Positions 22,852-25,601 of a DNA stretch of 25,601 nt are shown one piece after another. The stretch is from Fontivivens sp964399735 (GTDB taxonomy: Bacteria; Zhuqueibacterota; Zhuqueibacteria; Residuimicrobiales; Krinioviventaceae): contig CAYNSO010000049.1 of the NCBI GenBank assembly GCA_964399735.1, positions 1 to 25,601 on the forward strand, written 5' to 3'. Every line of letters begins with the position of its first letter. The stretch's first letter is position 1. The notes under the pieces are model-generated. The model made no database searches, was not told where the DNA came from, and worked only from the letters and a program-made list of their open reading frames with translations. A program made the position numbers and the translations under genes.

Positions 22852-24768
22852 TTATTTTGTCAGAACCATCGTTTTGGTATTCTGGAAAGTTTTGCTATCG
22901 CTTTGCGCACTGATTTTGTAAAAATAAATACCCGATGGCGCCTGACGTCCCTGATCCGTATAACCATCCCAGTGTTGTGTATGGGAACCGGCATTACGGA
23001 TTTCATTAACAAGGGTTCTGATCTGCTGGCCGCTGGTATTGTAAATGGTCAGAGTGACCCGCGCTGGTGATTGCAGGGTGTATTGGATAACCGTTGTGGC
23101 ATTAAATGGATTTGGGTAATTTTGTTCAAGAGTAAAGTTCTCTACCAGGCGAACAGGTTTGGGATCAACCCCGGTGGGAGGATCGTATGTTGAAACCAGT
23201 TCAATTCCGGTATTCAAACCTAAATTACGCGAGTACTTTTTCTCTGTGGCATTGTTCCAGTGTTCATGAACGCCCAGACTATTGGGCAGGGGAGTGCCGT
23301 CATCTTCCGGATCGTAAACAAAGGTTGTGGGACGGTTGGCGGCGTCGGCAGCCTGGTGCAGAAAATCCTGAGCTCCGGCATAATGAGAGAAAGGCCCTTT
23401 ATTATCGGACGGATCATAGTTGCCTTCTGTTGGATGATTTTCATCAAATTCATGAAATAAAAAGTCAAATCCAACCGATTCAATAGCAACAGGATCAAGT
23501 GAAGCAAAAATAGAAGAGGGCCAGTCATTGTTGAAAGGCGCCATTCTCCATTTAATAGGCGGATGTGCCCAGTTGGTGGAACCCCACAGACCATCGACAA
23601 GGAATAATATGGTTTTGCCGCCGAGGTCTTTGTGACCCATAATATCAACAAAGCAGCGATATTCGCCGTAATCGGGATGATTAACATCGCCGCCGCCTTC
23701 AGAGCAAGGGAGACTAAAATGCCAGTGAGATGCAGTTCCCCGGAACGGCACGATTGAACCAAAATGATTTTTGCTGCACAATGAAATACCGGCGCGGTGA
23801 TGTTTTTTAAATACCGGCAGGTTGATCATATATGCTGCATCCAGGTAGCATTGCGGCAGCCAGTCGTCCATTTCGCCGTTACTGGCAAACAAGACCTTAT
23901 TTTGGGACTGGACAATGGGGGTTCTACCGCTGCCCTGGCCCCAATATTTTACGTTGGGGAATTTGGAATGAAATTTATCCCAAAAAATACCATCTACATT
24001 TTTACCGGGATCGCCAAAACTAATGTTTGCTTGTGCTACACCGGCTTTATTAACCAGTTGATCCAGGATCGCCTCGACGATTTGCGGAGATGTGTCAACG
24101 TTGCTTTTGTCCCACCGGGTATTTGATGAGCCGCTAACCCCGGAATTGAGGTTGATCTTGATAACGATTTTTTCACCGCTGGCATAGCCGACATCGCCTT
24201 TGCCATGATTTTTATTATAATAGCGGAATATTGCATCCCAGGCGGCTTGATCTGTTTTGGCGCCGGTTAACCATTGCAACGACTGTGATACCATTTCATT
24301 AACTTCTGCCTGATTGGTATTGCTATCATCGCACCAGTAATCATTCCAGCTATTTGCGCAGGTTTTATCTGTGGCATCAGGATTATGGATCCAGACAACA
24401 CGGCCGGGAAAAATTCCTTTGCCTTCACCCATCGGCATATTGGGGCCTTCGGTTGCGGACTGGTAATTGGCTATTGCTTTATAGTTGGTGTGCAGATAAG
24501 CGCCCAGACCGATAAATGTGCCAAGGATAATGGAAAGCGTAAATAGAAAGTAACGCGATTCATGCAAGTATTTTTGAGCTTTTTTAAAGACTACTACAGA
24601 AGCGAACAATCCTGTTACATAAATTATAAAGGAAGAGGCTACCGGAAAGGCAATCTGCATACAGGGATAAGAGGCGCGGGATGGCTTGGGGATAACCCGC
24701 AACAGAAACCAGAGAAGAGAAGCCAGACCTACTATGGGGAAAAACAGTTTTTTTACTCGTTTAATCAT
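22852..24768 (-). CDS. DUF362 protein with membrane helices and sorting domain
   Basis: AGGAG (24780-24776) lies seven bases before ATG 24768; a TTG just upstream is less likely. The product has 638 residues. Three hydrophobic helices lie at about 9-25, 40-62 and 73-93. The DUF362 domain spans about 130-500, with ISFGDPGKNVDGIFWD, INLPVFKKHHRAGISLCSKN and HFGSI, the conserved aspartate- and lysine-rich blocks. Unlike many DUF362 proteins it has no cysteine-rich ferredoxin part. The C-terminus (about 545-638) carries LEQNYPNPFNATTVIQYTL and ends KTMVLTK, a type IX sorting domain. The biochemical role of DUF362 is unknown. Inner-membrane helices together with a surface-sorting domain are unusual, because sorted cargo normally has a cleaved signal peptide. 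Confidence 0.82.
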   Translation of the reverse strand: MIKRVKKLFFPIVGLASLLWFLLRVIPKPSRASYPCMQIAFPVASSFIIYVTGLFASVVVFKKAQKYLHESRYFLFTLSIILGTFIGLGAYLHTNYKAIANYQSATEGPNMPMGEGKGIFPGRVVWIHNPDATDKTCANSWNDYWCDDSNTNQAEVNEMVSQSLQWLTGAKTDQAAWDAIFRYYNKNHGKGDVGYASGEKIVIKINLNSGVSGSSNTRWDKSNVDTSPQIVEAILDQLVNKAGVAQANISFGDPGKNVDGIFWDKFHSKFPNVKYWGQGSGRTPIVQSQNKVLFASNGEMDDWLPQCYLDAAYMINLPVFKKHHRAGISLCSKNHFGSIVPFRGTASHWHFSLPCSEGGGDVNHPDYGEYRCFVDIMGHKDLGGKTILFLVDGLWGSTNWAHPPIKWRMAPFNNDWPSSIFASLDPVAIESVGFDFLFHEFDENHPTEGNYDPSDNKGPFSHYAGAQDFLHQAADAANRPTTFVYDPEDDGTPLPNSLGVHEHWNNATEKKYSRNLGLNTGIELVSTYDPPTGVDPKPVRLVENFTLEQNYPNPFNATTVIQYTLQSPARVTLTIYNTSGQQIRTLVNEIRNAGSHTQHWDGYTDQGRQAPSGIYFYKISAQSDSKTFQNTKTMVLTK

Positions 24769-25202
24769 CAATTAACTCCTTTTTTGTTTTTTATTATTCA
24801 TGATTAATTTTTTGTATTCATTATCCGCTTAACAACAATAATCGGCTTGCCGCGCTTGATAAAAGTATATACTGTTTATATTCAGCATTGCAGAAGGTTG
24901 ATTTTACAAACCATGATTGGCTGTCAATATTTGCATAAAATTTTCAGGTTTTATTATTTTTGACTTAAAATGATTCAAGTAAAATACTACTTGAATTTAA
25001 AGAATTTTTAATTAAATTGTAAACAATATTTTTATTTAAATAATGTTTTTCCTGAAGGCAATACTTTGTTTTACAGAGAGTGTAAAATTATTTGTTATTA
25101 GCGGGACAAAACAGATTAATTCTAGCAAAGGAGCAGGTTCCTTTGAGTATTCAAATAACTGAATTTTTAATCTGACTGGAACTATCAAGCAAGGGGCAAA
25201 TA
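24769..25202. other. Divergent intergenic region
   Basis: This AT-rich gap separates the minus-strand DUF362 gene from the plus-strand receiver-domain gene. It contains a 24-bp dyad near its centre (24973-24996), listed separately, and no small gene that I can support. Confidence 0.5.
24973..24996. promoter_or_regulatory. Dyad symmetry midway between divergent genes
   Basis: ATTCAAGTA (24973-24981) and TACTTGAAT (24988-24996) are perfect 9-bp arms around a 6-bp centre. The site is about 205 bp from both the DUF362 start (24768) and the receiver start (25203), so it could serve either promoter. The two arms are about 15 bp apart centre to centre, so a dimeric regulator is possible. Confidence 0.4.
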
Positions 25203-25601
25203 ATGATACTCGTGGTTGATGACGAACCGATTTACCAGAAACTCATTACCAATGCTTTAAAGGGAACAGATTCTGAATTTGATCTGGCCGACGATGGTTA
25301 TGCCGCTTTAGATAAAATTCAAAAAAACCACTATATTCTTGCGATTGTTGACCTGGTTTTGCCTGGGCCGGTTAATGGCAATGACATTATCAAACGGATC
25401 AAAAAATTACATCCGGATACTGCGGTTATTGTTTGTACCGGATATGCCAATCAATCCATATTGAATAAAATTGAAAAAGCCGGCGCCGATACTCATTTAT
25501 TAAAACCCTTTAACCCGGAGCAATTGCAACAGATTGTTGCATCGCTTGTACCTGAATTCAAGAGGAAACTGGATGCAATTGCAGCCGCCAGAAAGTTAAT
25601 T
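25203..25601 (+). CDS. Response-regulator receiver domain, cut by window end
   Basis: AAGGGG (25191-25196) is six bases before the ATG. The 133 residues visible form a complete CheY-like receiver: acidic pair Asp6-Asp7 (MILVVDDEP), phospho-acceptor Asp50 (AIVDLVLPG), Thr79 (VIVCTGYA) and Lys101-Pro102 (HLLKPFN). The reading frame is still open at the window edge, after DAIAAARKLI, so an output domain or a simple short tail may follow. No kinase is visible in the window. It is likely phosphorylated by a partner histidine kinase, possibly encoded downstream. Confidence 0.92.
   Translation, partial: MILVVDDEPIYQKLITNALKGTDSEFDLADDGYAALDKIQKNHYILAIVDLVLPGPVNGNDIIKRIKKLHPDTAVIVCTGYANQSILNKIEKAGADTHLLKPFNPEQLQQIVASLVPEFKRKLDAIAAARKLI

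Overview
The window looks like a scaffold from an uncultured, AT-rich Gram-negative bacterium of the FCB superphylum (KSB1, Calditrichota, Ignavibacteria and related lineages are possible; the exact phylum cannot be read from the sequence). The evidence is three proteins ending in the NYPNPFN-type C-terminal sorting domain used by type IX (Por) secretion, a PorV/PorQ-family outer-membrane protein, a TonB-dependent receptor with an N-terminal carboxypeptidase-regulatory-like domain, several lipoproteins, and a LytTR regulator with an integral membrane half. A 100-N run at 20023-20122 shows that this is a scaffold with an unresolved repeat.

Layout, left to right. 1-675 has no recognisable gene. 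676-1446 (-) is a small lipoprotein with a long hairpin upstream of it. 1952-4672 (+) is a large secreted repeat protein with a sorting domain and a clear terminator. 5004-8768 (+) is a surface cluster: a lipoprotein with FN3 and carbohydrate-binding-like domains, two tandem paralogous beta-barrel proteins, and a PorV-like barrel. 8951-9576 (-) is a VapC/Phd-type toxin-antitoxin pair with a dyad over its likely promoter. A roughly 1-kb non-coding stretch follows, with repeat-like elements. 10615-11547 (+) is a four-helix membrane LytTR regulator, followed by two 20-bp-phased direct repeats and a TonB-dependent receptor (11717-14095, +).

14331-16554 is the most unusual part. An exact 112-bp direct repeat (14331-14442 and 16433-16544) flanks two overlapping genes: a DUF6036-like nucleotidyltransferase and a protein with a winged-helix-like segment. 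The right copy lies inside an intact tRNA(CAU) gene on the minus strand. The left copy contains the same tRNA lacking its first ten bases. Removing 2,102 bp would restore a single intact tRNA with its terminator. I read this as a very small tRNA-targeted cassette without its own integrase. It carries its own promoter and a candidate operator, and the gene pair is plausibly a toxin-antitoxin or defence module.

The right part (16711-24768) is all on the minus strand: a secreted GH5-like glycosidase with an N-terminal DUF5060-like domain, an M43 (pappalysin/cytophagalysin-type) metalloprotease with at least six PKD domains and a sorting domain, a cupin protein, and a DUF362 protein with three N-terminal membrane helices and, unexpectedly, a C-terminal sorting domain. 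The window ends inside a CheY-like receiver domain (25203 onward, +). Overall this is a surface and secretion-rich accessory region with two mobile or selfish modules (VapC/Phd and the tRNA-flanked pair).
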